Assembly (NCBI GenBank): GCA_902536515.1
Contig: CACAXU010000004.1
Location: 1 to 50,687, forward strand
Source: an uncultured Litorivicinus sp.
GTDB taxonomy: Bacteria; Pseudomonadota; Gammaproteobacteria; Pseudomonadales; Litorivicinaceae
Direction: 5' to 3'
Length of the DNA stretch: 50,687 nt
Each line of letters begins with the position of its first letter. Position 1 is the stretch's first letter. Below, in pieces: positions 1-9,378 of this stretch. A program made the position numbers and the translations under genes. Below the pieces are notes generated by a model. It saw only the letters and a list, made by a program, of their open reading frames with translations. It had not been told where the DNA came from and made no database searches.

Positions 1-2
1 CA

Positions 3-662
3 ACATATTTTCAGCGCGCAAATGTCCTCATTGAACTGCCGAAAGAGCTGATACCCCTTGCAAACCAAGATTGGGTTAGTGTATCCCTTGACCAATTTAA
101 ACCGAATAAAATCGGTAGATTCTGGATCAAACCATCGTGGAATGATGAACCAATGCCTCAAGATCTCACAATACTGAATTTAGATCCTGGTTTGGCATTT
201 GGGACAGGCATGCATCCAACGACGCAACTATGTCTCGAATGGCTCAGTGCTAACCCCCCCACATCCCAAACTGTGATGGACTTTGGTTGTGGGTCAGGAA
301 TTTTGGGTGTTGCAGCTGGTTGCCTTGGTGCAAGCCAAATCACCGGGCTTGATATCGACCCACAAGCGCTTATTGCTACCGAACATAATGCGAGTTTAAA
401 TCACTTAATGGTTGAGACGCTTCTGCCCGATCAAATGCCAAACCATACTTTTGATATTGTCGTCGCTAACATCCTCGCGAATCCTTTAATTGAGCTAGCG
501 AGCACTCTCACTGGCCTTACTCGACCGGGAGGAAAAATTGTAATGGCTGGTCTACTCGATGAACAGGCCGATCGGGTAAAGGCTGCTTACCCCGAAATCA
601 CCTTTGATCTTTATCAATCGAGAGAGGGCTGGACTCGTCTCTCGGGAATAAAAACCGAGTAA
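3..662 (+). CDS. prmA: Ribosomal protein L11 methyltransferase, 5' truncated by window edge
   Basis: PrmA trimethylates ribosomal protein L11 in the cytoplasm using S-adenosylmethionine. The frame is open from the first bases, so 219 residues are visible and roughly 75 N-terminal residues lie outside the window (the E. coli protein is 293 residues). An internal ATG at 153 is not the real start, because coding sequence continues upstream of it. The SAM-binding motif DFGCGSG and the NILANPL motif, typical of the family, are both present, as is the GTGMHPTT segment. The gene ends 5 bp before dusB, which suggests a prmA-dusB-fis transcript. Confidence 0.96.
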   Translation, partial: TYFQRANVLIELPKELIPLANQDWVSVSLDQFKPNKIGRFWIKPSWNDEPMPQDLTILNLDPGLAFGTGMHPTTQLCLEWLSANPPTSQTVMDFGCGSGILGVAAGCLGASQITGLDIDPQALIATEHNASLNHLMVETLLPDQMPNHTFDIVVANILANPLIELASTLTGLTRPGGKIVMAGLLDEQADRVKAAYPEITFDLYQSREGWTRLSGIKTE

Positions 663-667
663 TCGTT

Positions 668-1657
668 TTGCGTATTGGCTCTCATCAATTTGACAATCCT
701 GTCTGGCTAGCCCCTATGGCTGGCGTCACCGACCGCCCCGTTCGTGTCTTATGCAGAACGCTTGGAGCAGGTATGGCAATTTCCGAAATGATTCACTCAG
801 ACACCAGCCTCTGGGATACGAAAAAAATTGATCGGCGACTGGATATTCAAGATGAGCCAGGGCCAATCAGTATTCAGATTGCAGGATATGATCCTCACAT
901 GATGGCCAAGGCCGCTCGCGCCAATGAAGAGCGCGGCGCAGATATCATTGACATCAATCTCGGCTGCCCTGCTAAGAAGGTACTCAAAAAAGCGGCTGGC
1001 TCAGCACTTATGCGTGATGAAGCACTCTGTGCAGAAATTTTTCGCCAAGTTATAAAAACCGTACAAATTCCCGTCACAGTCAAAATGAGAACAGGATGGG
1101 ACCAGTTATCAAAAAACGGTCCTGTAATCGCGAAAATGGCACAAGATCTTGGACTTCAGGCAGTGACTATGCATGGAAGAACGCGTTGCGATCTATACAA
1201 GGGTGAGGCCGAATACGATACGATCAGAAGGACACGCGATGCGATCCAAATTCCATTGATCGCCAACGGCGACATTACATCGGCCGAAAAAGCGCGTGGC
1301 GTATTGTCCGCAACTGGCGCAGATGCAGTTATGATCGGTCGTGGGACGCAAGGCGATCCCTGGCTACCAGGACTGATCGCCGCTGAGCTCAGCGGCAGAT
1401 TCCTCTCTCGACCCACTATCGAGGTTCAAATCAGAACCATGGCTGAACTTGTAAAAAGAATTCAACTGTTTTACGGCGAAAGAACTGGCGTGAAAATGGC
1501 TCGTAAGCACATGCAATGGTTTTTAAAACGATTTGCAAATGGGGCCGAAGCATGGTCACAATTACATTCGATCGTCGAGGCAGATGCGCAATATACAAGG
1601 TTTAAAGAATTAATAGACGGAGGAGGACTCCGCGATGGGATTGAAAGAACTGGTTAG
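668..1657 (+). CDS. dusB: tRNA-dihydrouridine synthase B
   Basis: DusB is the flavoenzyme that reduces uridine to dihydrouridine in the D-loop of tRNA. The 329-residue product has the family opening RIGSHQFDNPVWLAPMAGVTD, the catalytic cysteine at residue 100 (LGCPAKK), the TGW strand and the MIGRGTQG phosphate-binding loop near the end of the barrel. The start is TTG at 668, chosen because it restores the conserved MRIG N-terminus. No strong Shine-Dalgarno precedes it. The 3' end overlaps fis by 23 bp, the conserved dusB-fis operon arrangement of gammaproteobacteria. Confidence 0.96.
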   Translation: MRIGSHQFDNPVWLAPMAGVTDRPVRVLCRTLGAGMAISEMIHSDTSLWDTKKIDRRLDIQDEPGPISIQIAGYDPHMMAKAARANEERGADIIDINLGCPAKKVLKKAAGSALMRDEALCAEIFRQVIKTVQIPVTVKMRTGWDQLSKNGPVIAKMAQDLGLQAVTMHGRTRCDLYKGEAEYDTIRRTRDAIQIPLIANGDITSAEKARGVLSATGADAVMIGRGTQGDPWLPGLIAAELSGRFLSRPTIEVQIRTMAELVKRIQLFYGERTGVKMARKHMQWFLKRFANGAEAWSQLHSIVEADAQYTRFKELIDGGGLRDGIERTG

Positions 1658-1862
1658 AAAACAGATCGATAAGTACTTTGACGAACTTGATGGTGAGATA
1701 CCACAAGACCTCTACGACCTTGTTGTTGGCCAGGTCGAGCACGCGTTGCTTGAGGCTGCTCTCCACCAAAGTAATAACAATCAATCCAAGGCGGCCGAGA
1801 TGCTAGGCATCAGCCGGGGGACATTACGTACCCGCATGAAACTCTTCGGTTTACTCTCCTAG
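1635..1862 (+). CDS. fis: Fis family DNA-binding protein, short form
   Basis: Fis is a dimeric nucleoid protein that bends DNA and regulates stable-RNA and other promoters. The 75-residue product aligns with the C-terminal three quarters of E. coli Fis: helices A and B, then the helix-turn-helix (AAEMLGISRGTLRTRMK). It begins at helix A, so it lacks about 25 N-terminal residues that form the beta-hairpin arms used to contact site-specific invertases. The ATG start is well supported by a strong GGAGGAGG ribosome site just upstream, inside the dusB end. It is probably translated from the dusB mRNA. Confidence 0.95.
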   Translation: MGLKELVRKQIDKYFDELDGEIPQDLYDLVVGQVEHALLEAALHQSNNNQSKAAEMLGISRGTLRTRMKLFGLLS

Positions 1863-1916
1863 ACTTCTCAAGACACTGTTATACTTGATGCCTTTTTCAG
1901 GGAGCGTTAACCAAGG

Positions 1917-3479
1917 ATGCCAGCCACCGATTCAATTCAGGTGCGTCGAGCACTGCTCAGTGTTTCAGACAAAACGAACTTAATCGACTTTGCCCGAGGT
2001 CTTCATGATCTTGGTGTTCATTTGGTATCCACCGGCGGCACATTCCGTGCGCTTCGAGATGCAGGCCTGCCGGCGATCAAAGTCTCCTCAGTAACTAAAT
2101 TTCCGGAAATGATGGATGGACGTATCAAAACCCTTCACCCAAAAATTCATGGGGGAATTCTCGGCCGCCGCTGCCAAGATCAAGCGGTCATGGCAGCACA
2201 TGGGATCGAAGCAATTGATCTTGTGTGTGTTAACCTCTATCCCTTCCAGGAGACGATTGCGAACCCTGACACGACTCATGAAGAAGCGATTGAAAATATC
2301 GATATCGGCGGCCCGGCTATGGTTCGCTCAGCAGCCAAAAATCATCGATTTGTCGGCATCGTGACGTCACCATTTCAATATAAAACGGTGTTATCTGAAC
2401 TCGAAGCAGGCGGACTGTCATTTGAGACTCGAAAGCAACTTGCTAAGGCTGCTTTCCAGCATACTGCTGCATATGACGGAGCAATTGCCAATTATTTAGG
2501 GTGCGATGACCATGGAGCTCAGTATCCAGAAAAACTATTTATGCATTTTGAGCGTGATTCGGTCTTGCGTTACGGCGAAAACCCACACCAGTCCGCTGCG
2601 TTTTATCGCGACCCACGTTTTACCGAATCATCTGTTGGCACATCACAGCAACTCACAGGCAAAGCCCTCTCTTTTAACAACATTGCAGACACCGACGCGG
2701 CGCTTGAATGTGTTCGCCAGTTTGATCGACCTGCATGCGTTATCGTGAAACATGCAAACCCATGCGGCGTCGCCGTCGAAGAATCGATTTTTGACGCCTA
2801 TAAAAAAGCATTTGAGACAGACCCAACTAGCGCATTTGGTGGAATTATTGCCTTTAACCTACCACTTGATAAGAAAACAGCGGATCAGATTTTAGAGCGC
2901 CAATTCGTGGAGGTCATTATCGCTCCAAGCGTCGAGACCGGTGTTATTGACCTCTTTAAGAAAAAGCCATCGGTTCGCCTACTGACCGTTGGTTCACTCG
3001 CACAAACCTCTGAGCAGTCGGATTATCGTCGTGTTCGGGGTGGACTTTTGATTCAAGACACCGACACAGGAGCGAGAACAGAATCTGAATTCACGTGTGT
3101 CACAGACACAAAACCAACTTCTGCGCAAATGGCAGATCTTTTGTTTGCGTGGAAAGTCGCGAAGTTTGTGAAATCTAACGCGATTATCTACGCCAAAAAT
3201 AACCAGACGATTGGCGTGGGGGCAGGTCAGATGAGCCGTGTCTATTCAGCACGAATTGCAGCGATCAAAGCACAAGACGCCAATCTTGAAGTTGCAGGTA
3301 GTGTTATGGCCTCTGATGCGTTTTTCCCATTTAGAGATGGAATCGATGCTGCTGCTGAATCTGGAATCGCCGCAGTAATCCAGCCCGGTGGGTCCATTCG
3401 TGATAACGAAGTCATCAAAGCCGCAAATGAACACGGCATCGCAATGGTATTCACCGGTATGCGTCACTTCCGACATTAA
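1917..3479 (+). CDS. purH: Bifunctional AICAR formyltransferase / IMP cyclohydrolase
   Basis: PurH carries out the last two steps of purine synthesis: formylation of AICAR with 10-formyl-tetrahydrofolate, then ring closure to IMP. The 520-residue length is normal. The N-terminal MGS-like cyclohydrolase domain (residues about 10-150, STGGT motif) is followed by the AICARFT domain with the conserved KHANPCGVA segment and a C-terminal [13 protein letters not shown] region. It lies 54 bp after fis and 9 bp before purD, giving a purH-purD operon that may have its own promoter in the fis-purH gap, though I see no convincing -35 element there. Confidence 0.98.
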   Translation: MPATDSIQVRRALLSVSDKTNLIDFARGLHDLGVHLVSTGGTFRALRDAGLPAIKVSSVTKFPEMMDGRIKTLHPKIHGGILGRRCQDQAVMAAHGIEAIDLVCVNLYPFQETIANPDTTHEEAIENIDIGGPAMVRSAAKNHRFVGIVTSPFQYKTVLSELEAGGLSFETRKQLAKAAFQHTAAYDGAIANYLGCDDHGAQYPEKLFMHFERDSVLRYGENPHQSAAFYRDPRFTESSVGTSQQLTGKALSFNNIADTDAALECVRQFDRPACVIVKHANPCGVAVEESIFDAYKKAFETDPTSAFGGIIAFNLPLDKKTADQILERQFVEVIIAPSVETGVIDLFKKKPSVRLLTVGSLAQTSEQSDYRRVRGGLLIQDTDTGARTESEFTCVTDTKPTSAQMADLLFAWKVAKFVKSNAIIYAKNNQTIGVGAGQMSRVYSARIAAIKAQDANLEVAGSVMASDAFFPFRDGIDAAAESGIAAVIQPGGSIRDNEVIKAANEHGIAMVFTGMRHFRH

Positions 3480-3488
3480 GGTTTAATT

Positions 3489-4769
3489 ATGAAAGTTCTT
3501 GTTATTGGCGGCGGTGGCCGCGAACACGCGCTTGCTTGGAAACTCGCACAATCTTCCCGGGTAACAAATGTCTTTGTTGCACCAGGAAATGCCGGCACAG
3601 CGCTCGAAGGTACGATCACCAACGTGGATCTTTCCGTTTCTGACTTGGATGGCTTGGTGACATTCGCAGAAAGTCAGGATATAAACTATACCGTTGTGGG
3701 ACCAGAAGCCCCTCTTGTGGACGGGATTGTCGATCGCTTTGAAGCAAAAGGGCTCCGCTGCTTCGGTCCACGCGCTGATTGCGCGCAACTCGAGGGATCC
3801 AAGGCGTTTACCAAAGAATTTTTAAAACGTCACAATATTCCCACTGCAGCTTACGGCACCTTCACCGATGTCGACCAAGCAATCGCCCACCTCGATAAAG
3901 TCGGTGCGCCAATTGTTATTAAAGCCGATGGGTTGGCCGCAGGCAAAGGTGTCATCCTCGCAAAGACTATAAATGAGGCTAAAACTGCCGTACGAGATAT
4001 GCTTCAAGGAAACCAGTTTGGAGATGCTGGCAGTCGCGTTGTGATCGAAGAATTCCTGACTGGAGAAGAAGCAAGCTTCATTGTGATGGTCGATGGTACG
4101 GATGTTCTGCCACTGGCATCCTCACAGGATCATAAGGCTGCTCACGATGGTGATACGGGACCCAACACTGGAGGGATGGGAGCATACTCACCCGCACCAG
4201 TTGTTGATCAAACCTGTCATGATCGTATTATGGCTGAGGTGATCCAGCCAACAATCCATGGACTGGCCGCCGATGGATTGAGATATCGCGGGTTTCTTTA
4301 CGCTGGCATTATGGTGACTGCTGATGGGACACCCAAAGTACTCGAATATAATTGCCGATTTGGAGATCCTGAAACTCAGCCAATCCTTTTGCGTTTAAAG
4401 AGTGATCTACTCGATCTAGTTGAGGCTGCATGCCACGGTAGCTTGGCGAACCAAATGGCAGTGTGGGACTCTCGCGCCGCCCTGGGGGTTGTTATGGCGG
4501 CACCTGGATACCCCGGCGACTACCCTACAGGAAGCGCTATTCGATTGGGCCAGGACATGACTGACACCAAAGTGTTCCATGCCGGAACTGTAATGAACCA
4601 AGACCAACCTGTCACATCAGGCGGTCGAGTGCTTTGCGTGACTGCACTTGGATCAGGAGTAACAGAAGCTCAAACCAAAGCATATGAGCGTTTGAAAACC
4701 GTACGATTCGAGTGTGCTGAGTATCGCACTGATATCGGATATCGAGCAGTCGAGCGCGAAAACGCTTAA
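3489..4769 (+). CDS. purD: Phosphoribosylamine-glycine ligase
   Basis: PurD joins glycine to 5-phosphoribosylamine with ATP to give GAR, the second step of purine synthesis. The 426-residue ATP-grasp protein opens with VLVIGGGGREHALAWKL. It has the KADGLAAGKGV nucleotide-binding segment, the DHKAAHDGDTGPNTGGMGAYSPAP signature and the metal-binding EYNCRFGDPE motif. It is co-oriented with purH, 9 bp away. Its stop codon interlocks with the convergent sfsA stop in a shared TTAA (4766-4769). Confidence 0.98.
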   Translation: MKVLVIGGGGREHALAWKLAQSSRVTNVFVAPGNAGTALEGTITNVDLSVSDLDGLVTFAESQDINYTVVGPEAPLVDGIVDRFEAKGLRCFGPRADCAQLEGSKAFTKEFLKRHNIPTAAYGTFTDVDQAIAHLDKVGAPIVIKADGLAAGKGVILAKTINEAKTAVRDMLQGNQFGDAGSRVVIEEFLTGEEASFIVMVDGTDVLPLASSQDHKAAHDGDTGPNTGGMGAYSPAPVVDQTCHDRIMAEVIQPTIHGLAADGLRYRGFLYAGIMVTADGTPKVLEYNCRFGDPETQPILLRLKSDLLDLVEAACHGSLANQMAVWDSRAALGVVMAAPGYPGDYPTGSAIRLGQDMTDTKVFHAGTVMNQDQPVTSGGRVLCVTALGSGVTEAQTKAYERLKTVRFECAEYRTDIGYRAVERENA

Positions 4770-5452
4770 TCTAAAGAGACCGGAATCACTCCAGCCAACT
4801 GAATGTACTGTGGCGTAATTTCTGTCCTCAGTGCATGGAACGTAACGCCGAGGTTACGAGCGCTCTGACACGCGTCGGCAAAGGCGCCATCAAGTTTTCG
4901 GTATGGGCTCACAGACTTAATTCCCGTATGCATCGCAACAAAGACCAAGTGCGTCTCGATTCCATCGGCTGCCATATCCGCCAAAAGATTCAAATGTTGC
5001 GTTGCGCGCTCAGATGGCGCATCTGGAAATAAGCCAACACCCCGATCGCTACACATCGTGACCGATTTGATTTCGACGTATACCGGTTGACTACCACGCG
5101 CCAATTCAAGATCAAAGCGATGTGACCCAACAGTCGGCTCACGACGAACAAACGTCACCTCTGGAATCCAACGTGACAGATCGGTCAAAGACAATAACTC
5201 ATTGGCACGAGAGGTGTTAATACATGCGATGCCCGACGGTGCTTCAACTAATTCCCAAGCAAACCCTAATTGTCGCCCAGGTGGTTGCTGACGAAACCAA
5301 ACACGTGAACCTTCATCAAGCAATCCAGTCATGCGACCCGTGTTTGCACAGTGAGCAGTAATCACCCCATCACTTGTATCGATGTCAGCAAAAAATCGTT
5401 TGTATCGACGAACGAACCGCCCTTCAATGAGCGATTGCTCATATTTAATCAT
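4766..5452 (-). CDS. sfsA: SfsA family DNA/RNA-binding protein (sugar fermentation stimulation protein homolog)
   Basis: SfsA is a conserved DNA-binding or nuclease-like protein first linked to maltose metabolism in E. coli. Its biochemical role is still poorly defined. The chosen ATG at 5452 gives 228 residues, close to the E. coli length of 234. A longer frame to 5584 exists but adds sequence lying inside the aminotransferase gene. Family hallmarks include the FVRRYKRF start, HCANTGRMTGLL, the GSHRFDLEL segment and VYVEIKSVT with its conserved acidic and lysine residues. The start overlaps the aminotransferase end by 8 bp, so the two are probably co-translated. Confidence 0.93.
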   Translation of the reverse strand: MIKYEQSLIEGRFVRRYKRFFADIDTSDGVITAHCANTGRMTGLLDEGSRVWFRQQPPGRQLGFAWELVEAPSGIACINTSRANELLSLTDLSRWIPEVTFVRREPTVGSHRFDLELARGSQPVYVEIKSVTMCSDRGVGLFPDAPSERATQHLNLLADMAADGIETHLVFVAMHTGIKSVSPYRKLDGAFADACQSARNLGVTFHALRTEITPQYIQLAGVIPVSLD

Positions 5453-6617
5453 AAATAAAACGGGCCATTCTATCGAGTGCTTCCAGCAATCGATCAGCGG
5501 GTTGCGTATAAGCAATACGAATCCACGTTGGGGGAAGAACATGTGAAAAATCAATGCCCGGAGTAATCGCGACACCTGTCTCACGAATTAAATCAGAACA
5601 GAATTGCTGACTATCACTCGTGATATCTGATGCATCCACAAACACATAAAACGCACCATCCGGCTCCGTAGCAATCTTAAAACCCATCGCCTCCAGGCGA
5701 GGGATTAACAGGTCGCGGCGCGCTTTTAATTCTCGCCGATGCGTCTCTGCTTCTTGCAACGCTTCAGACTCGAAACAAGCAAGCGCAGCCTCTTGTGCAA
5801 ATGATGGCGCACAAATGAAAAGGTGCTGCGCTAATCGTTGTGTAGCTTCAAGCGCATACTCTGGAATCACAAGCCAGCCAAGGCGCCAACCTGTCATGTT
5901 GAAATATTTCGAAAAACTTCCGGCCACGAAGTGTTGATCTGACATTGCAAGACTACTGCCCAACGTATCGTTAAAGGCAAGACTCTGATAGATCTCATCG
6001 ACAATTAGGTGGCGATGCGTTGCTAAGCACCAGTGGATCATCCGCTCAAGCTCTGCACGAGGAACAGCCTGTCCTGTTGGATTTGCTGGGTGTGCGAGCA
6101 TTAGTGTCCGATCACTCGCTGTCGCTTTAGCCTCGAGTACTTTACACGTTGGCTGAAACAGCGTTGTCACATCAGTTGTAATCCAATGAACTTCGCCACC
6201 CACTGCTTCGACAAATCTTGGATTACATGGATATGCTGGATCGGCCATCAGCACCCTATCTCTAGGGTTCGTGGTTGCAGCTACAGCCAGCAAGAGACCT
6301 GCTGAGGCCCCCACGGTGATCTGAATTCGTCGCGCTGGTACATCCAAACCGTACGATTGATACCAGACCGATATTGCATCTCTTAACCTTTCAATACCAC
6401 GTGAATCGGTGTATCGGGTCTTCCCGGCTTCCAGGGCAGTACAGGCACGCTTTATCACAGACGACGATGTTGGAAAATCAGGCTCCCCGACTTCAAGGTG
6501 AATCACATCAACACCCTGAGACTCCAGTTCTTCTGCAATCCGGACCACTTCCATCACATGAAAAGGCGGAATTGTCTGTAGTCTGTCAGCCAATGGGCGC
6601 GGATCAATAGGCCTCAA
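5445..6617 (-). CDS. Class I/II pyridoxal-phosphate aminotransferase
   Basis: This is a fold-type I PLP enzyme, most like the AspC/AAT-I family, which transfers amino groups between amino and keto acids. Substrate specificity cannot be read from the sequence. Motifs are HLEVGEPDFPT, the AHPANPTGQ loop, VDEIYQSL (PLP-ring Asp) and the PLP lysine in SFSKYFNMTGWR. The chosen start is a TTG at 6617 preceded by GGAG six bases away, giving 390 residues. A longer frame to 6725 would run into dksA. An aminotransferase next to dksA is also found in Pseudomonas. It is divergent from dksA. Confidence 0.88.
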   Translation of the reverse strand: MRPIDPRPLADRLQTIPPFHVMEVVRIAEELESQGVDVIHLEVGEPDFPTSSSVIKRACTALEAGKTRYTDSRGIERLRDAISVWYQSYGLDVPARRIQITVGASAGLLLAVAATTNPRDRVLMADPAYPCNPRFVEAVGGEVHWITTDVTTLFQPTCKVLEAKATASDRTLMLAHPANPTGQAVPRAELERMIHWCLATHRHLIVDEIYQSLAFNDTLGSSLAMSDQHFVAGSFSKYFNMTGWRLGWLVIPEYALEATQRLAQHLFICAPSFAQEAALACFESEALQEAETHRRELKARRDLLIPRLEAMGFKIATEPDGAFYVFVDASDITSDSQQFCSDLIRETGVAITPGIDFSHVLPPTWIRIAYTQPADRLLEALDRMARFIYD

Positions 6618-6707
6618 TGTGTTCTCCAGTTGAAAGAAGGTGGTAGAGTCGTCAATGTTCTGATACTTTCTCGCGTCTAATTTTGATATTGTGGGGTTTC
6701 GCCGGCA

Positions 6708-7142
6708 ATGGCAACGAATAAACAAGAATCACTCTTAGGCTACGTCGATCCGTACCAGGCATCAAAAGGTGAAGAGTACATGAGTGAGGCGATGCGTGGA
6801 CACTTCGTGGAAATTCTCGATCAGTGGAAACGGAATTTGATGGAAGAAGTCGACCGCACCGTTTCACACATGAAAGAGGAAGCAGCAAACTTCGCTGATC
6901 CAGCCGATCGTGCTACGCAAGAGGAAGAGTTCAGTCTCGAACTGCGTACCAGGGATCGCGAACGTAAACTAATTAAGAAGATCGATAAGACACTTGAGGC
7001 GATTGAAAACGACGACTACGGTTTTTGCGAAACATGCGGAATCGAGATCGGTCTTCGTCGCCTGGAAGCGCGTCCAACAGCAACTCAATGCGTCGACTGC
7101 AAAACACTCGACGAGCTCCGCGAAAAACAAATTGGCACATGA
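6708..7142 (+). CDS. dksA: RNA polymerase-binding transcription factor DksA
   Basis: DksA inserts a coiled coil into the RNA polymerase secondary channel and works with ppGpp to reset transcription during starvation. The 144-residue protein has the N-terminal GEEYM segment, the coiled-coil hairpin with the DRATQEEEF tip that carries the conserved DxA residues, and a four-cysteine zinc site (CETC, CVDC), which is the canonical Zn-dependent form. The start ATG at 6708 leaves about 90 bp to the divergent aminotransferase start, where the promoters of both should lie. gluQ follows within 5 bp. Confidence 0.97.
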   Translation: MATNKQESLLGYVDPYQASKGEEYMSEAMRGHFVEILDQWKRNLMEEVDRTVSHMKEEAANFADPADRATQEEEFSLELRTRDRERKLIKKIDKTLEAIENDDYGFCETCGIEIGLRRLEARPTATQCVDCKTLDELREKQIGT

Positions 7143-7146
7143 CAAT

Positions 7147-8016
7147 TTGGCCCATTATTGTGGTCGGTTTGCACCCTCAGCGACCGGCCCGTTACATCTC
7201 GGGTCCATTCTTGCTGCACTTGTTAGCTACACTCATGCAAAACATCATCATGGAGACTGGTTGATTCGTATTGATGACCTCGACGAGAAGCGGTGTAATG
7301 AAATCCATGTTGATTCCATTCTTGAATGTCTGGATGCATTTGGATTCAGGCCCTCTGCATCAGTTTGTAGGCAAACAGACCGAATATCTGACTACCAATT
7401 CGCTTTGAGGTCACTCGAAAATCAAGGAAAGCTTTATTCGTGTACTTGCACTCGGAAATCACTTCCAAAAGGACCTTACCCGGGTTTTTGTCGTCACCAA
7501 ATCGGCCAGACCTTGATTGAAGACAGAACAGTACGAATTGATACCAGCGACATCGATCTGACGGTCGATGATCTAATTGCGACTTCATCAATCAGCCAGC
7601 CACCCGGAGATTTTGTCGTCAAGCGACGTGATGGACTCTTCGCCTATCAGCTGGCGTGTGCGGTCGATGAGCGGATCGATGGAATTACGCATGTGATCCG
7701 AGGGATTGATCTTCTTAATTCAACGCCCATGCAGCGGTTCATAGCGAAATGCCTTGGGTATAAGAGCCCAACATACGGACATTTTCCCGTCTTAGTCGGT
7801 GCTAACGGTGCAAAGTTATCCAAACAAACATTCGCTAAACCTGTTGATTGGACTCGGCCAGGCGAGACTTTCGCCTTGATTTCGCGATTACTGTTACTAA
7901 ACGATACACCTGGGCCGAACGAACACCCACACGTGTGGTTGGACTATTTTGTATCGCTGGACGATCTCATCCCAATCATTTTAAGGGCTTCAGAAGCCAA
8001 TACCCTTTCGCTCTAG
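7147..8016 (+). CDS. gluQ: Glutamyl-Q tRNA(Asp) synthetase
   Basis: GluQ-RS is a truncated glutamyl-tRNA synthetase paralog that attaches glutamate to the queuosine base of tRNA-Asp. The product has the HIGH-like motif in RFAPSATGPLHLGS, the RIDDLDEKR segment, cysteines of the small zinc site (CTCTRK and FCRH) and the KLSKQ (KMSKS-like) loop. It lacks the anticodon-binding domain, as expected. The likely start is TTG at 7147, giving 289 residues (E. coli about 300). No clear Shine-Dalgarno is seen, so translation is probably coupled to dksA, whose stop is 4 bp upstream. Confidence 0.92.
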   Translation: MAHYCGRFAPSATGPLHLGSILAALVSYTHAKHHHGDWLIRIDDLDEKRCNEIHVDSILECLDAFGFRPSASVCRQTDRISDYQFALRSLENQGKLYSCTCTRKSLPKGPYPGFCRHQIGQTLIEDRTVRIDTSDIDLTVDDLIATSSISQPPGDFVVKRRDGLFAYQLACAVDERIDGITHVIRGIDLLNSTPMQRFIAKCLGYKSPTYGHFPVLVGANGAKLSKQTFAKPVDWTRPGETFALISRLLLLNDTPGPNEHPHVWLDYFVSLDDLIPIILRASEANTLSL

Positions 8017-8049
8017 AAACTCGTAAACTACCTGCAAACAGGGGTGCCT

Positions 8050-9378
8050 ATGGCAACGCTACTTCTTGTTACAGACGAAGCAATTATTCGAAAGTCGATT
8101 CAGCTTGGCCTTGAGCAGCGCGAACATCATGTTTTGATCGCAAAGTCGGTCAAGGAAGCGATATCCCAGGAAAGGGACATTGATTGCGTTATTTGTGAGC
8201 ATCGACTTGCCGACGGATCAGGGATTGATTTGATATCTCACTTTAAACCCCTGCCTCTCATTTTACTTGTTGGTCAAGCCTCACTCCAAGCCGGTATTTT
8301 AGCGATGCGAAAAGGCGCTTTCGATTGTTTCACCAAACCTATTGATCACAAAGATTTGCTTCGATCGATCGAAAAAGCAACAGCGACGAGATCCGCGATA
8401 AGCACCGATAACATGATTGGACAGAGTGCAGTGATGCTGAAATTAAAAAAGCAGGTATTACGAGTCGCTCCTCTCGATACAACCATTTTAATCGGAGGTG
8501 AATCTGGGACTGGCAAAGAACTAGTTGCAAAATCTATTCATCGAATGTCTTCACGATCCGAAAAGGACATGGTTTCAGTCAACTGCGCTGCAATCCCAGA
8601 GTCGCTAATAGAAGCAGAGCTCTTTGGCCATATGAAAGGCGCATTTACGGGCGCAACACAGGATAGAGCCGGGTTAATCGAGTCCGCAGATGGATCCACG
8701 CTTTTCTTGGACGAAATCGGTGAGCTCCCATTAGAAGCACAATCTCGATTACTAAGAGTACTTCAGGAAGGAGAAATTCGCAGAGTGGGGAGTACCGACC
8801 GAACATATGTCAATGTTCGATTGGTCGCCGCAACGCATCGAAATTTGCTGGAAATGGTCTCGAAAGGTCAATTTCGAGAAGACCTCTATTACCGACTCAA
8901 TGTCATTGAACTGCAATGTCCACCACTCAGAGAGCGTGGCGGAGACATCATGGTTCTTGCTGAAGCTCTTCTTGACCGGATCAAGCATCAGATGAATCGA
9001 CCTGATCTGAAATTTAGTGGTAGCATCCGGTCAACGATCGAAAGCCATCCATGGCCAGGTAATGTGCGAGAACTCGGTAATGTTATCGAAAGAGCAGTGG
9101 TCTTGTGTGAAGGTCCTTTGATTGATCTCTCTGATCTTGGACTATCGAGCGCGCCCGATCCAGATCACACGTTTTCTGCTAGAGAACAGCGGCCCATGGG
9201 GCGAGTGCGGCCAATGATGTCGCTGGAAGACTATTTCCAACATTTTGTGCTTTCCCATGAGGATCAAATGAGCGAAACCGAGCTAGCCAAGCGACTCGGA
9301 ATCAGCCGAAAGAGTCTTTGGGAGCGGAGAAATCGTCTGGGAATTCCCCGGCGTAAAGACGAGTCGCAAGATTCGTAA
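8050..9378 (+). CDS. cbrB: CbrB-like sigma-54 transcriptional activator with degenerate receiver
   Basis: In Pseudomonas CbrB is the response regulator of the CbrAB carbon/nitrogen balance system and activates the CrcZ small RNA. This 442-residue protein has a receiver (1-115), an AAA+ domain (about 130-365) with GESGTGKE Walker A and the sigma-54-contacting GAFTGA loop, and a Fis-type helix-turn-helix ending in WERRNRLGIPRRK. The CbrB assignment rests on position between gluQ and pcnB and on the C-terminal MSETELAKRLGISRKSLWERR region. In the receiver the expected phospho-acceptor Asp aligns with Glu (VICEHRLADG), one acidic-pocket Asp is Thr, and the conserved Thr is Val. The KP lysine remains. 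No cbrA is present. ATG 8050 follows a GGGG ribosome site; a GTG at 8044 is an alternative. Confidence 0.85.
   Translation: MATLLLVTDEAIIRKSIQLGLEQREHHVLIAKSVKEAISQERDIDCVICEHRLADGSGIDLISHFKPLPLILLVGQASLQAGILAMRKGAFDCFTKPIDHKDLLRSIEKATATRSAISTDNMIGQSAVMLKLKKQVLRVAPLDTTILIGGESGTGKELVAKSIHRMSSRSEKDMVSVNCAAIPESLIEAELFGHMKGAFTGATQDRAGLIESADGSTLFLDEIGELPLEAQSRLLRVLQEGEIRRVGSTDRTYVNVRLVAATHRNLLEMVSKGQFREDLYYRLNVIELQCPPLRERGGDIMVLAEALLDRIKHQMNRPDLKFSGSIRSTIESHPWPGNVRELGNVIERAVVLCEGPLIDLSDLGLSSAPDPDHTFSAREQRPMGRVRPMMSLEDYFQHFVLSHEDQMSETELAKRLGISRKSLWERRNRLGIPRRKDESQDS

Noticed and set aside
1863..1916. purH promoter or PurR operator
   Set aside because: A TATACT is present at 1880-1885 but has no matching -35 element, and no PurR-type palindrome is seen.
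8017..8049. Remnant of cbrA between gluQ and cbrB
   Set aside because: Only 33 bp separate the genes, so there is no room for a kinase fragment.
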